From Klebsiella sp. RIT-PI-d (GTDB lineage Bacteria > Pseudomonadota > Gammaproteobacteria > Enterobacterales > Enterobacteriaceae), in assembly GCF_001187865.1 (NCBI RefSeq), contig NZ_LGIT01000017.1:1-64000 (forward strand): a DNA stretch of 64,000 nt, in the 5' to 3' direction. The number at the start of each line of letters is the position of its first letter. Within the stretch, counting starts at the first letter, position 1. Of this stretch, positions 49,028 through 58,301 are shown one piece after another. The notes under the pieces were generated by a model that was given only the letters and a program-made list of their open reading frames with translations, was not told where the DNA came from and did not search any database. The position numbers and the translations under genes are program-made.

Positions 49028-49098
49028 CGGTGTCACCTTGCACGCGTTAAACATAACGAGCCATCCTGGCCCGCGGTGCCTCCCTGCTTTACGCCGAA

Positions 49099-49644
49099 TT
49101 ATTCGTATTGCACTTTGAACGTGGCATCCGCATTTGCGGTACCAGCAGTGGCTTTTCCGGTGGCGAAGTAACGTGCCTGGAAAGGCAGAACGTTATTGCC
49201 GTCGTTCAGGGTCACTGCAGTGCTAAACGATGCACCATCCAGCGCAAGCGGCGTGCCGGTTCGGTCAAGGATCTGTACGCCGACGTTGGTCGCGCTACCG
49301 GAGGCAGAGCTTTGCAGCGCCAGTACATTGGCATTTTCGCTGTTGACCGCGGTGCCCGAAAACGCGATAGACGCTTTCGTTGCGACGGTAGTATCACAGT
49401 CGTTCAACTGAATATTGAAGCCCACGGAATTACTGGTGCTGCCTGCGGTAGCAAGCTTGGCAGTACGTACCTGGCCCATTGGCACGGTTTGCTCGAGAGA
49501 ATCGGCATCTACCGCGCAGGCAGCGTTAACCACTTCGCCTTTAAAATGCACCGTGCCGCCATTGACCACGGTGGTATCAGCAAATACTACCGGGCTCAGG
49601 CACAGAGCAGACAGGGCGGTAAGCGCCAGCGTTTTCAATTTCAT
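49099..49644 (-). CDS. fimA: Type 1 fimbrial major subunit
   Basis: FimA forms the helical rod. The 181-residue precursor starts [19 protein letters not shown], with cleavage after VFA. The mature protein begins [21 protein letters not shown] and contains the two pilin cysteines. The C-terminal [10 protein letters not shown] is the usual donor-strand/chaperone motif. It is the first gene of the operon. Upstream DNA lacks a recognisable fim-switch repeat and recombinase genes. Confidence 0.95.
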   Translation of the reverse strand: MKLKTLALTALSALCLSPVVFADTTVVNGGTVHFKGEVVNAACAVDADSLEQTVPMGQVRTAKLATAGSTSNSVGFNIQLNDCDTTVATKASIAFSGTAVNSENANVLALQSSASGSATNVGVQILDRTGTPLALDGASFSTAVTLNDGNNVLPFQARYFATGKATAGTANADATFKVQYE

Positions 49645-50372
49645 GAAATATTCCTTTTAATCGAGAGAAAGACTACGAATCATAATAAGAGGCGTTCTGT
49701 ATTTTCCTTTTCAGGAAAAACGTTCGATCGCCGGTTCTGCATATTTCATCCGTATTACTGCCAATATTAAATATGGCTCAGGATGTATTCGGCGATATGG
49801 CGCTGATAAGGTTATGGTCGCTATTTAGCGAAAAAGAAAACAGAGTGCAGGACAGTAAATGACATCCGGCGCGGTTTATCCTGCTAAACCTATTTATGAG
49901 GGTGCGGGTAATAAATAAGGCGTAGCGGGCGTGGCTATTTTTCATAATATGATCCTGATGTGTTGTTGACGAATTAACGCGGACAGTTGCCAGCCTCATA
50001 ACGGTATCGATTACCTGATTGATGACTGACGTTATTACTCTGCTGGCAATCAAATAATTGCATGAGGTGTCCTGCTCTGGTGGCAGAATGTATCCGTTAA
50101 AGACGTGTGGTTGCTACTCATATATTTGTGAAATTAATGATTTATTTATTTGTATGACAAATACAATGCTATGATTTAGTTGTGATTTATGAAGTAAAGT
50201 TAAATCAATGTACAATGACACCACAAAAGAAGGTGTTATTTTGTTTGAGTGACATAAGAGATTTTAATATAATTAAAAACAATTAATCAGTCGTGGAACA
50301 TAATCTCTCGCTATGAATTTATAGCGAAAGAAAGACTGTGTCTGAGCTATCTTAATGGAGGAGGTTGGTAGA
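49645..50372. other. Divergent control region between fimA and the ToxR-like gene
   Basis: This is about 730 bases of strongly AT-rich DNA (especially 50060-50350) between divergent genes. It should hold the fimA promoter and the promoter of the ToxR-like regulator. I see no pair of TTGGGGCCA-type repeats that would mark an invertible fimS element. A GGAGGAGG ribosome site at 50357-50364 sets the start of the next gene. AT-richness suggests H-NS silencing. Confidence 0.55.
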
Positions 50373-51146
50373 GTGGCTGTGGTTTATATTATAAATGAAG
50401 CACTTATCTATGATGCTCAGGCACATTTACTGCATTACACGTGCGATGATAAAACGGTGACATTACCTATTCCCGCCAGTAACTGCTTTAAAATTTTGCT
50501 CGATAATCACGGTGAAATTATTAGTCAGGAAACATTGCTTACGCGCGTCTGGAATGCGCGAGGGATGAATGTGAATGCGAATACTTTACATCAAAATATT
50601 TCGCTATTGCGAAAAGCGTTATCACAAATAGAAAATGGCCGAAGCGTTATAAAAACCATTCCAAAACGCGGATTCACTATTCCGACTGACGTGACTATTC
50701 AGCAAAAAATTCAGGATGTAGAGTCTGACCCTCCTGAAAATGAAATGGCTGAAGTCGCTGCGCCGCCTGGCGTTATGACCGCAGTGCCGATTGAAAAAGG
50801 TGTCTTCCTGAGGCGAAAGGGCATCCGGAGTTTCATTGCGGCTGGCGCGCTTTTATTGCCGCTGGTGGTCGTGTTGTGGCATATCATCACGCCGCCGAGA
50901 AACTATTTTTCCGCTTACATTGAAATCAATGATAGCGAAGAATGTAAAGTGTTTGTGAACAACATTCCTGATGACAGCGTGATTTTTCAGTCGCTAATCA
51001 AACGTTCGGCGGTCGATTGTGGTGCCCGCCGCTGGGTTTACATTACAGGAAATCACGTCGCTGACTATCCATCATTTATTGCCTGCCGTAACCAGCCTGG
51101 CACCGGGCTCAGCCCCGGCTGCCAGTCGTTCTACTTTTTTTATTGA
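50373..51146 (+). CDS. ToxR/CadC-like membrane transcription regulator
   Basis: This 257-residue one-component regulator has an N-terminal OmpR/ToxR-type winged helix (residues 1-100) with NCFKILLDNHGEIISQETLL, VWNARGMNVNANTLHQNISL and the wing TIPKRGFTIP. A linker and one membrane helix (about 153-172, AAGALLLPLVVVLWHII) follow, then an 85-residue periplasmic domain with three cysteines or more. I chose GTG at 50373, spaced 8 bp from GGAGGAGG; the ATG at 50355 overlaps that site. It is divergent from fimA and followed by a FidL-like gene, so it is a good candidate regulator of this fim operon. Confidence 0.85.
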   Translation: MAVVYIINEALIYDAQAHLLHYTCDDKTVTLPIPASNCFKILLDNHGEIISQETLLTRVWNARGMNVNANTLHQNISLLRKALSQIENGRSVIKTIPKRGFTIPTDVTIQQKIQDVESDPPENEMAEVAAPPGVMTAVPIEKGVFLRRKGIRSFIAAGALLLPLVVVLWHIITPPRNYFSAYIEINDSEECKVFVNNIPDDSVIFQSLIKRSAVDCGARRWVYITGNHVADYPSFIACRNQPGTGLSPGCQSFYFFY

Positions 51147-51160
51147 TGGATTGACGATGT

Positions 51161-51643
51161 ATGTTGAACATAAATGTGAACATTAATTATGCAATCGCTT
51201 TCATTTCCCTGATGATATTGATGCTTAGTCTGTACCTGGTTAGCTATTTTCGCTCAGAGAGTGAGGCCATTAGCTGTGATGCCAGACTCAGCATCATTGA
51301 TAACGCCAGGACCCTCAATTTTCGAATGAATATTTCATTTGATAACGGCGACGGATTTATCACGCTGATGGCAAAAGATTCGGCCAGCGATGCGGTACTG
51401 AGGCTGCGTAAGACCTTTCATTATCAATTAAAAAAGAATGATGTGATGGTCTTGTCTAACGATGCGAGCGTGATGAATTTCAGTAGCGCAGAGGCCTTCA
51501 GCACCTTTAAACGGTATCTGCCGGCATTTTTCTTCACCACCCGTAGCGATATGAAAATGCTGACCCGCGTGATAAAAAGCAGCGACGATTTGCTGGTTTT
51601 TATGATTGTCGATACGCCGTTGTTTGTCTGTGAGAGACGTTAA
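51161..51643 (+). CDS. FidL-like membrane protein
   Basis: This 160-residue protein has one N-terminal membrane helix (residues 9-28, NYAIAFISLMILMLSLYLVS) and a periplasmic domain with two cysteines (AISCDARLS and FVCERR). Size, topology and position 15 bp after a ToxR-like gene fit the FidL family. Those genes pair with membrane winged-helix regulators in enterobacteria and may sense signals or steady the partner, as ToxS does for ToxR. Function here is inferred from the pairing. Confidence 0.65.
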   Translation: MLNINVNINYAIAFISLMILMLSLYLVSYFRSESEAISCDARLSIIDNARTLNFRMNISFDNGDGFITLMAKDSASDAVLRLRKTFHYQLKKNDVMVLSNDASVMNFSSAEAFSTFKRYLPAFFFTTRSDMKMLTRVIKSSDDLLVFMIVDTPLFVCERR

Positions 51644-51701
51644 GAGTAATAATAAAAATATATTATCATCCTTAAACAATGGCTTAACCGGGATCCTCTT
51701 T

Positions 51702-52736
51702 ATGACTGACTACTGGTGGAAAGACCTTCTCGACCGTAACGCGCAGTGGCAGGGTCTTGAGCTTATCGTCCGCGAGACGGATTGCGCACAAACCCTGCAA
51801 ATGCTGAGCGGTCATCACGGGCGTATGGCGCTGAAAGTACGCGGTGAAACGCTGTTCTGGGCCACGGTACTGTCAGACCACTCCGGCGTCTGGCTGGTAT
51901 TTAATGCCGATCATCCGGACCGGCAAAACCTGCTGCCGCCGGTCACATCACAGGATGTGGAAGTCATTGCACGTAAGGGACGGGAGGCATGGACCGGCGA
52001 GTGGTGCCGCTATTTTGCCCGTCAGTTAATGACGCTGCCCTCACCGCTACTGGCCCCGCGCCGCTGGTTGATAAGACCGATGGAGCAGGTAAAAGATCGC
52101 GCCCCTTATGCGCTAAAAACACCGTTAACGGCGGAAAACTGGCATTTTCAGTCACCGGCCAGTACGGACAAAATGGGCTGCGACTGGACGCTGTATGCGG
52201 AGGACATGGCCGATCTTACCCAGCCGGAAAAAGTCAGGCTGGTGGACTGGTGGTGGGGCGGTAATCTGCTGCTGGGGCGCTATCCGATCGATACGGATGC
52301 CGGACGGCTGAAGTGGTGGCGCAAAAAATCGCGTGAAGGTCAGCTTCCGCCGATCCTCGTCTGGTATATCGCCGGGCTGGCATCGTTCGTGATCCTCGAC
52401 GGACACTACCGGTTCCAGGCCGCGCGTGAAGAGGGCATCCCGCCCGAATTTTTAGTGATAAGCGAACTTAACGAGCAGGTCTTTACCCCGGATCCCGAAC
52501 AACAGGCGCGCATATTACGTTCGCTGGAGCTTCAGCAGCGCAAAAAACCGGACTTTAACGTTGATGGCATGAATCAGACGCTGATCAATCTCTACGATAA
52601 CCGCTATCTGTATGCGTCTACCAGCAGCCGGGCGATACTGGGAAAAGGTGATGGCTGGACGCGTGAGGTCAGCGACTATCTGCGGCGGCATCAGCTTGAA
52701 GGCTATCTGGAGAAGATCCTTAACCGGCAGGAATGA
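51702..52736 (+). CDS. Unknown protein with ParB-like nuclease motif
   Basis: This 344-residue soluble protein has a ParB/sulfiredoxin-like core in its middle: PPILVWYIAGLASFVILDGHYRFQAAREEG, about residues 212-240, in which DGHYR corresponds to the ParB (D/E)GxxR catalytic box. The N-terminal 190 residues are rich in Trp and match nothing I know. The C-terminal 90 are helical. ParB-fold proteins of this kind can be NTP-binding or nucleases. ATG at 51702 begins MTDYWWKDLL; longer frames lack a ribosome site. It lies 290 bp before the helicase gene on the same strand, with an imperfect AT-rich repeat near 52780-52800 between them. Confidence 0.55.
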   Translation: MTDYWWKDLLDRNAQWQGLELIVRETDCAQTLQMLSGHHGRMALKVRGETLFWATVLSDHSGVWLVFNADHPDRQNLLPPVTSQDVEVIARKGREAWTGEWCRYFARQLMTLPSPLLAPRRWLIRPMEQVKDRAPYALKTPLTAENWHFQSPASTDKMGCDWTLYAEDMADLTQPEKVRLVDWWWGGNLLLGRYPIDTDAGRLKWWRKKSREGQLPPILVWYIAGLASFVILDGHYRFQAAREEGIPPEFLVISELNEQVFTPDPEQQARILRSLELQQRKKPDFNVDGMNQTLINLYDNRYLYASTSSRAILGKGDGWTREVSDYLRRHQLEGYLEKILNRQE

Positions 52737-53026
52737 TTCGCTGCTCAGGGGCTGCCCGACGGGCGTCACGATATCCTGTTAACTAATCGTATAATTAACA
52801 GGGATATAGAAGATGCACATCGGGCTGTACAGCGATGTGGGACGGCATAATCACGCGTTCTCAATTATTGATAAGTATTATTAATGAGATTTTTTTCCTT
52901 AGAAATCACGCTGTTGACTGGATATCCTCTTCTGCACATGATTTAATCGGTGCAAATTAAAGCTGTCATCTCCGGTCAGATTTAGCGATTTCATGTTTCT
53001 CTGCGGGAGATTATGGAGTCGGTTAA

Positions 53027-56000
53027 ATGGAACAAACCACTAGCGTGCTGGATCTGAAACGGGTCCTGTCCTTTGATATAGAGTTAAGCAGAGATAATAC
53101 ATTCAGACAGTTAGGCGCGGTGCTGGCCGATGAGATCCTGAATATAAAAGGTCATCAGGACGATGCCATCGCCCGGCTGGATCATCTGGCAAAAGATGCC
53201 GATGTCATTCTTGGGCACAATATTTTAGATTTTGATTTACCGTGGCTCTCCGCTCAGCCGGTACGCCCGCATATCCTGCTTGATAAACCCATCATTGATA
53301 CACTTTATCTTTCGCCTCTGGCCTTTCCGGCCAATCCTTATCACCGGCTGATCAAAGACTACAAGCTGGTCAGGGACACGATTAACGATCCGGTGAATGA
53401 CTCGCGGCTGGCGCTGCAGATTTTCGCTGAACAGCTGACGGCGCTGCGAAGCAAGCCGCTGGAGCAGCTTCAGCTTTATCAATATCTGTTTGAGCATGGC
53501 ATCTCCGCGCATTTTACTACTCGTGGACTGGCGCAGGTTTTTGCGGCGCTTACCGGTAAGAAGTCGATTCAGGCGGCGGCGCTGCCGACGCTGGTTAAAG
53601 CCATCGCGCAACATAAGGTCTGCCCGAATCAGTTGAGCCGGGTGATTGGTGATGCGCTGCGCGAGCCGCAGAAGCTGCTGCCGCTGGCCTTCGCCTGTGC
53701 GTGGCTGCCGGTCAGCGGCGGAAACTCGGTGCTGCCACCGTGGGTCTGGCGAAAATTTCCGGCCACGGCCGATATTATTCGCGAACTGCGAGAAGAGAAG
53801 TGCCAGGAGGCCACCTGTGGATACTGCCTGCAAAATCACGATGCCAGACGCCATTTACAGCATATATTTGAACTGCCGGATTTTCGCAATCTGCCTGACG
53901 GAACGCCGCTTCAGCGCGACATCGTAGAGTGCGGGCTGGCCAGTCGCCCACTGCTGGGAATACTGCCGACCAGCGGCGGTAAATCGCTCTGCTACCAGCT
54001 TCCGGCGATTGTGCGCAACCAGCGTAACGGTTCACTGACCCTCGTTATTTCGCCATTGCAGGCGCTGATGAAAGATCAGGTCGATAATCTGCGGCAGAAA
54101 GCGGGCATTGAGGGCGTGGCGGCAATCTCCGGTATGCTGACCCTGCCGGAGCGCGGGGCGATCCTTGAGCAGGTGCGACAGGGCGATATCGCCATTCTGT
54201 ATCTGTCACCGGAGCAGCTACGCAATCGGGCGGTAAAAAATGCCATCCGCCAGCGGCAAATTGGCGGCTGGGTATTTGATGAAGCCCACTGCCTGTCAAA
54301 ATGGGGGCACGATTTTCGCCCGGATTATCTCTACTGCGCCACCGTTATAGATGCGCTGGCGAAAGAGCAGCAGGTTCCGGTCCCGCCAGTTTTTTGCTAC
54401 ACCGCCACGGCTAAGCTGGATGTCATCAACGACATCTGCTCACACTTTCAGAATAAGATCCCGCAGCCGCTGGCGCGCTTTGAAGGCGGGGTGGAGCGCG
54501 TTAATCTGCATTATGACATTCTCGAAAGCCGGGGGCTGAGCAAGCTCAGTCAAATCCTCTCTCTGCTCGAACAGTTTTTCGGCGACGGGCAGCCCGGCTC
54601 CTGCGTGATCTACTGCGCGACGCGTAAATCGGTGGATGAAATTTCCGATGCGCTGATGCAACAGCAGTCGCTGCCGGTAGCAAAATTTTATGCCCGCCTC
54701 GAAAGCGCGCAGAAAAAAGAGATCCTCGAAGGCTTTATTGCCGGACAATACCGGATCGTCTGCGCAACGAATGCGTTCGGGATGGGGATCGACAAAGACG
54801 ATGTCAGGCTGGTGGTCCACGCGGAGATCCCCGGCTCGCTGGAAAACTATTTGCAGGAAGCAGGTCGCGCCGGGCGCGATACCCTGGACGCGCACTGCGT
54901 ACTGCTTTTTGACGAGCAGGATATTGAGAAACAGTTCCGGCTACAGGCTATCAGTGAAGTCAGCTTTAAAGATATTCGCCAGATATTCAGCGGCATCAAA
55001 CGCAAGGTCAATGATAAAAATGAAGTGGTGGCGACCAGCGCGGAGCTGATTAATCAGCCGATGGTAGAAACCAGTTTCACCGCCGACGACAGCGGAGCGG
55101 ATACGAAGGTGAAGACCGGCATCGCCTGGCTGGAGCGGGTAGGCTATGTCGAGCGCAGCGACAATATTACTCAGGTCTTTCAGGGTAAAGTCGCCTTCGC
55201 CTCGCTGGAGGAGGCGCAGGAAAAAATTCGGGCGCTGAATCTGAATCCTCCCGCCGCGCAGCTGTGGAATGCGATATTGCAGGCGCTGATCAACGCGGAC
55301 GACGATGATGGGCTGAGTGCCGACACGATTGCCGATGATGCAGCAAAGTATCTTAGTCATGGCTCCAGCATGACCGAAGCCAAAGACGTGATGCGGGTGC
55401 TGACCCAGATGGCCGATCTGGGGCTAATCACCAAAGGACTGCTGCTTACCGCACATATTCGCCCGAAAGGGAAAGACAATGCCCGGGTGACAGCCAGCCA
55501 GATCCAGGAGATCGAAAAAGCGATGCTTTCGCTGTTACGCGAGCAATTTCCCGATCCTGAACTGGGCGTATTTTATTCGCTGCATCTGCGCAAATTTAAC
55601 CAGTTGATTATCGATCTGGGTCACGAGCGAAGCCACCCGTCGCTGCTGCGTAATCTGCTTTATAGCTGGTCGCAGGACGGGCGGCAGAGCGGGCAAAAAG
55701 GCTCGATTGAATTTCGTTACGACAGCCGCGACAGCTATCAGATGGCCATTAATCGTCAATGGTCCACTATCGAAAAAATTATTCAGCAGCGTCATCGCTT
55801 AACCAATGCCGTGCTGGGCTTTTTGTATCATCAGGCGGCAGCAAGCGATGAGAACAGCGTCAGGCGGATCATGCTGTCCTTTGCCCTGGAGCAGGTGCTC
55901 GATTATCTGCGCCAGGATGTAGATATCATTCCACTTCTGCAGGAGCGGGATCCCGGTAATGAGCAAGAGTGGCTGATAAAAGGTGCGGAACGGGCGCTGC

Positions 56001-58213
56001 TTTATCTGCACGAGCAGCATGCGATTACGTTGCAAAACGGGCTGGCGGTGTTCCGTGCGGCGATGTCGCTAAGACTCAACGTCGAAAAGGCGCACCGCTA
56101 CGTGAAGGCTGACTACCAGCCGCTTGAACAGCATTACCAGCAAAAAATACTGCAAATTCATGTCATGAACGAATATGCGAAGCTCGGACTGGATAAGCCC
56201 AAAGCGGCACAAAAGCTGGTGAAAGATTATTTTGCGCTGGACGCGGAGTCATTCTTGCCGCTGTACTTTAAAGGCCGCCGTAAGGTGCTGGATCTGGCGA
56301 CCAGCGAAAGCTCGTGGAAGCGGATCGTCGACGATCTGCATAATCAAAGTCAGGAGCAGATCGTACAGGCCGGTCTGGATCAAAATATGCTGGTGCTGGC
56401 CGGACCCGGATCGGGAAAAAGCAAAGTGATCGTCCATCGCTGCGCGTATCTGATGCGCGTGAAACAGGTCGATCCACGTAAGATCCTGCTGCTCTGTTAT
56501 AACCATAATGCGGCACAGTCGCTGCGCCGCCGGTTAAAAGCCCTGCTGGGGCGAGACGGGAGCCGCGTCACGGTGCAGACATTTCATGGTCTGGCACTGA
56601 GCCTGACCGGACACGCCGTGGGCAGTCAGGATAACGAAGAGATCAATTTTACCAGCCTGCTACAGGATGCCATCGCCCTGTTAAAGGGTGAAGAAACGCA
56701 GCTGGGCCTCGAAATGGAAGGACAGCGCGAGCACCTGCTGGGCGGGCTGGAATATTTGCTGGTGGATGAGTATCAGGATATTGATGAGCAGCAGTATCAG
56801 CTTATTGCCGCGCTGGCCGGCATGAGCGCCGGTGAAGACGACGTGAAATTGAGCCTGATGGCGGTGGGGGACGACGATCAGTCTATCTACGGTTTTCGTG
56901 ATGCCAGCGTAACGTTTATTCAGCGTTTTGCCGCCGACTACGAGGCCCAGACTCACTATCTCACCTGGAACTATCGTTCGACGGCAAACATCATTGCGGC
57001 GTCAAATCAGCTGATTGAACATAACCACAACCGCATGAAAAACGCCCATCCCATTACGATTGACGAAAATCGACGCCTCGAGCCTCGCGGCGGTAAATGG
57101 CAGGCCACAGAACCCTGCCGCGGCACGATTGAAATTGTCCGTTGTCAGGACAGCGCGCAGCAGGCTGCCGAAGTTGTGCAGCAAGTTCAGCGAATACGCG
57201 AGATCGATCCCACCTGTCCGCACGAGCAGATCGCAGTGCTCGCGCGTAACGGCATTGATAAAAACGAACTGGTTCGGGTGCGCTCTGCACTGGCCGACGC
57301 CGATATTGCCTGCCGCTTTACGCTTGATAAAGACGCCGGTTTTCCGGTCCGCGCCTGCCGTGAAATTGTCGATTATCAGCAATGGCTACGGGAGCAGCGG
57401 CTGACGCCACTTACGCCGCAGGAATTACGCGAGGCGTTACCCGCGCTGGCGCTGGCAAACCGCTGGCACATCTTGCTGCACGACCTGATCGATCAGTGGG
57501 AGGGCGCTCAGGGAGACGAGGCGCTTCCCGCAGAATATTTTGATCTTTTTTTACAGGAGTATCTGAATGCCCAGCGTCGTCAGGTGCGTTTTGGCAGCGG
57601 CGTATTATTAAGCACAGTACATGGCGTCAAGGGCGAAGAGTTTGAACATGTGATTATCCTTGATGGCGGCTGGGCCAGCGCATTTGGCGACGACGTACAA
57701 AACCAGCAGGAAGAGCGCAGGCTGTTTTATGTAGGGATGACGCGCGCCATCTCCCGGCTGGTATTGATGCAGGTTGATAACCAACAAAATCCACATATTC
57801 CGCTGCTGGAGGGCGGGCCGCTGTCGTACCAGCGGAGTCAGGCTATCCGCCCTGAAAAATTGCGCCGCTTTCTGATTACCGGTCTGGCCCAGCTGAATAT
57901 TGGCTTTGCCGGTGCGTATCAGGATTCGCATGAGATCCATTCGCTTTTAACCAGCCTGAAGCCGGGTGAGCAGGTCGAACTGGTCGCTGAAAAACAGAGT
58001 ATTACTGTTATGCTGGGCGAAAAAACGCTGGCGCAGTTTTCCCGAAATGGCAGACAACGTTGGGAAGAGATCGTGCCCGCGATCCGCCATGCCGAGGTGT
58101 TAGCGGTATTGCAGCGTAATAAGCATCAGGAAGGTGAGAAGTTTCAGAGTAAATGTAAAGTCGACAGCTGGTACATCCCGATCCTGATGGTGGAGACCGA
58201 GGACGCGCAATAG
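53027..58213 (+). CDS. Exonuclease-RecQ-UvrD fusion helicase
   Basis: This is a 1728-residue multidomain DNA enzyme. Residues 10-140 form a DnaQ-like exonuclease (D17/E19 in SFDIEL, GHNILDFD, NDSRLA). A cysteine cluster C259-x4-C-x2-C follows. The RecQ helicase (about 295-640) has Walker A PTSGGKS, DEAH (418-421) and GRAGRD (613-618). A helical middle follows. The UvrD/SF1 helicase (about 1110-1640) has AGPGSGKS (1125-1132), DEYQD (1247-1251), VGDDDQSIYGFRDA, WNYRST, VHGVKGEEF and YVGMTRA. All motor motifs look intact. ATG at 53027 has GGAG 8 bp upstream. Large RecQ-UvrD fusions are known beside Ter-type stress genes, and a TerD-type gene follows here. Confidence 0.9.
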   Translation: MEQTTSVLDLKRVLSFDIELSRDNTFRQLGAVLADEILNIKGHQDDAIARLDHLAKDADVILGHNILDFDLPWLSAQPVRPHILLDKPIIDTLYLSPLAFPANPYHRLIKDYKLVRDTINDPVNDSRLALQIFAEQLTALRSKPLEQLQLYQYLFEHGISAHFTTRGLAQVFAALTGKKSIQAAALPTLVKAIAQHKVCPNQLSRVIGDALREPQKLLPLAFACAWLPVSGGNSVLPPWVWRKFPATADIIRELREEKCQEATCGYCLQNHDARRHLQHIFELPDFRNLPDGTPLQRDIVECGLASRPLLGILPTSGGKSLCYQLPAIVRNQRNGSLTLVISPLQALMKDQVDNLRQKAGIEGVAAISGMLTLPERGAILEQVRQGDIAILYLSPEQLRNRAVKNAIRQRQIGGWVFDEAHCLSKWGHDFRPDYLYCATVIDALAKEQQVPVPPVFCYTATAKLDVINDICSHFQNKIPQPLARFEGGVERVNLHYDILESRGLSKLSQILSLLEQFFGDGQPGSCVIYCATRKSVDEISDALMQQQSLPVAKFYARLESAQKKEILEGFIAGQYRIVCATNAFGMGIDKDDVRLVVHAEIPGSLENYLQEAGRAGRDTLDAHCVLLFDEQDIEKQFRLQAISEVSFKDIRQIFSGIKRKVNDKNEVVATSAELINQPMVETSFTADDSGADTKVKTGIAWLERVGYVERSDNITQVFQGKVAFASLEEAQEKIRALNLNPPAAQLWNAILQALINADDDDGLSADTIADDAAKYLSHGSSMTEAKDVMRVLTQMADLGLITKGLLLTAHIRPKGKDNARVTASQIQEIEKAMLSLLREQFPDPELGVFYSLHLRKFNQLIIDLGHERSHPSLLRNLLYSWSQDGRQSGQKGSIEFRYDSRDSYQMAINRQWSTIEKIIQQRHRLTNAVLGFLYHQAAASDENSVRRIMLSFALEQVLDYLRQDVDIIPLLQERDPGNEQEWLIKGAERALLYLHEQHAITLQNGLAVFRAAMSLRLNVEKAHRYVKADYQPLEQHYQQKILQIHVMNEYAKLGLDKPKAAQKLVKDYFALDAESFLPLYFKGRRKVLDLATSESSWKRIVDDLHNQSQEQIVQAGLDQNMLVLAGPGSGKSKVIVHRCAYLMRVKQVDPRKILLLCYNHNAAQSLRRRLKALLGRDGSRVTVQTFHGLALSLTGHAVGSQDNEEINFTSLLQDAIALLKGEETQLGLEMEGQREHLLGGLEYLLVDEYQDIDEQQYQLIAALAGMSAGEDDVKLSLMAVGDDDQSIYGFRDASVTFIQRFAADYEAQTHYLTWNYRSTANIIAASNQLIEHNHNRMKNAHPITIDENRRLEPRGGKWQATEPCRGTIEIVRCQDSAQQAAEVVQQVQRIREIDPTCPHEQIAVLARNGIDKNELVRVRSALADADIACRFTLDKDAGFPVRACREIVDYQQWLREQRLTPLTPQELREALPALALANRWHILLHDLIDQWEGAQGDEALPAEYFDLFLQEYLNAQRRQVRFGSGVLLSTVHGVKGEEFEHVIILDGGWASAFGDDVQNQQEERRLFYVGMTRAISRLVLMQVDNQQNPHIPLLEGGPLSYQRSQAIRPEKLRRFLITGLAQLNIGFAGAYQDSHEIHSLLTSLKPGEQVELVAEKQSITVMLGEKTLAQFSRNGRQRWEEIVPAIRHAEVLAVLQRNKHQEGEKFQSKCKVDSWYIPILMVETEDAQ

Positions 58214-58301
58214 TATGCGGCAGCATATTGTCGATTCCCTCCGCTAAGCGGCTGTGATAAACCGGATCTATATTATTCACACCGAAGGAAAGGAGGGAGA
58301 G

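Noticed and set aside
49645-50354. Invertible fimS switch upstream of fimA
   Set aside because: No TTGGGGCCA-type inverted repeat pair and no fimB/fimE gene could be seen.
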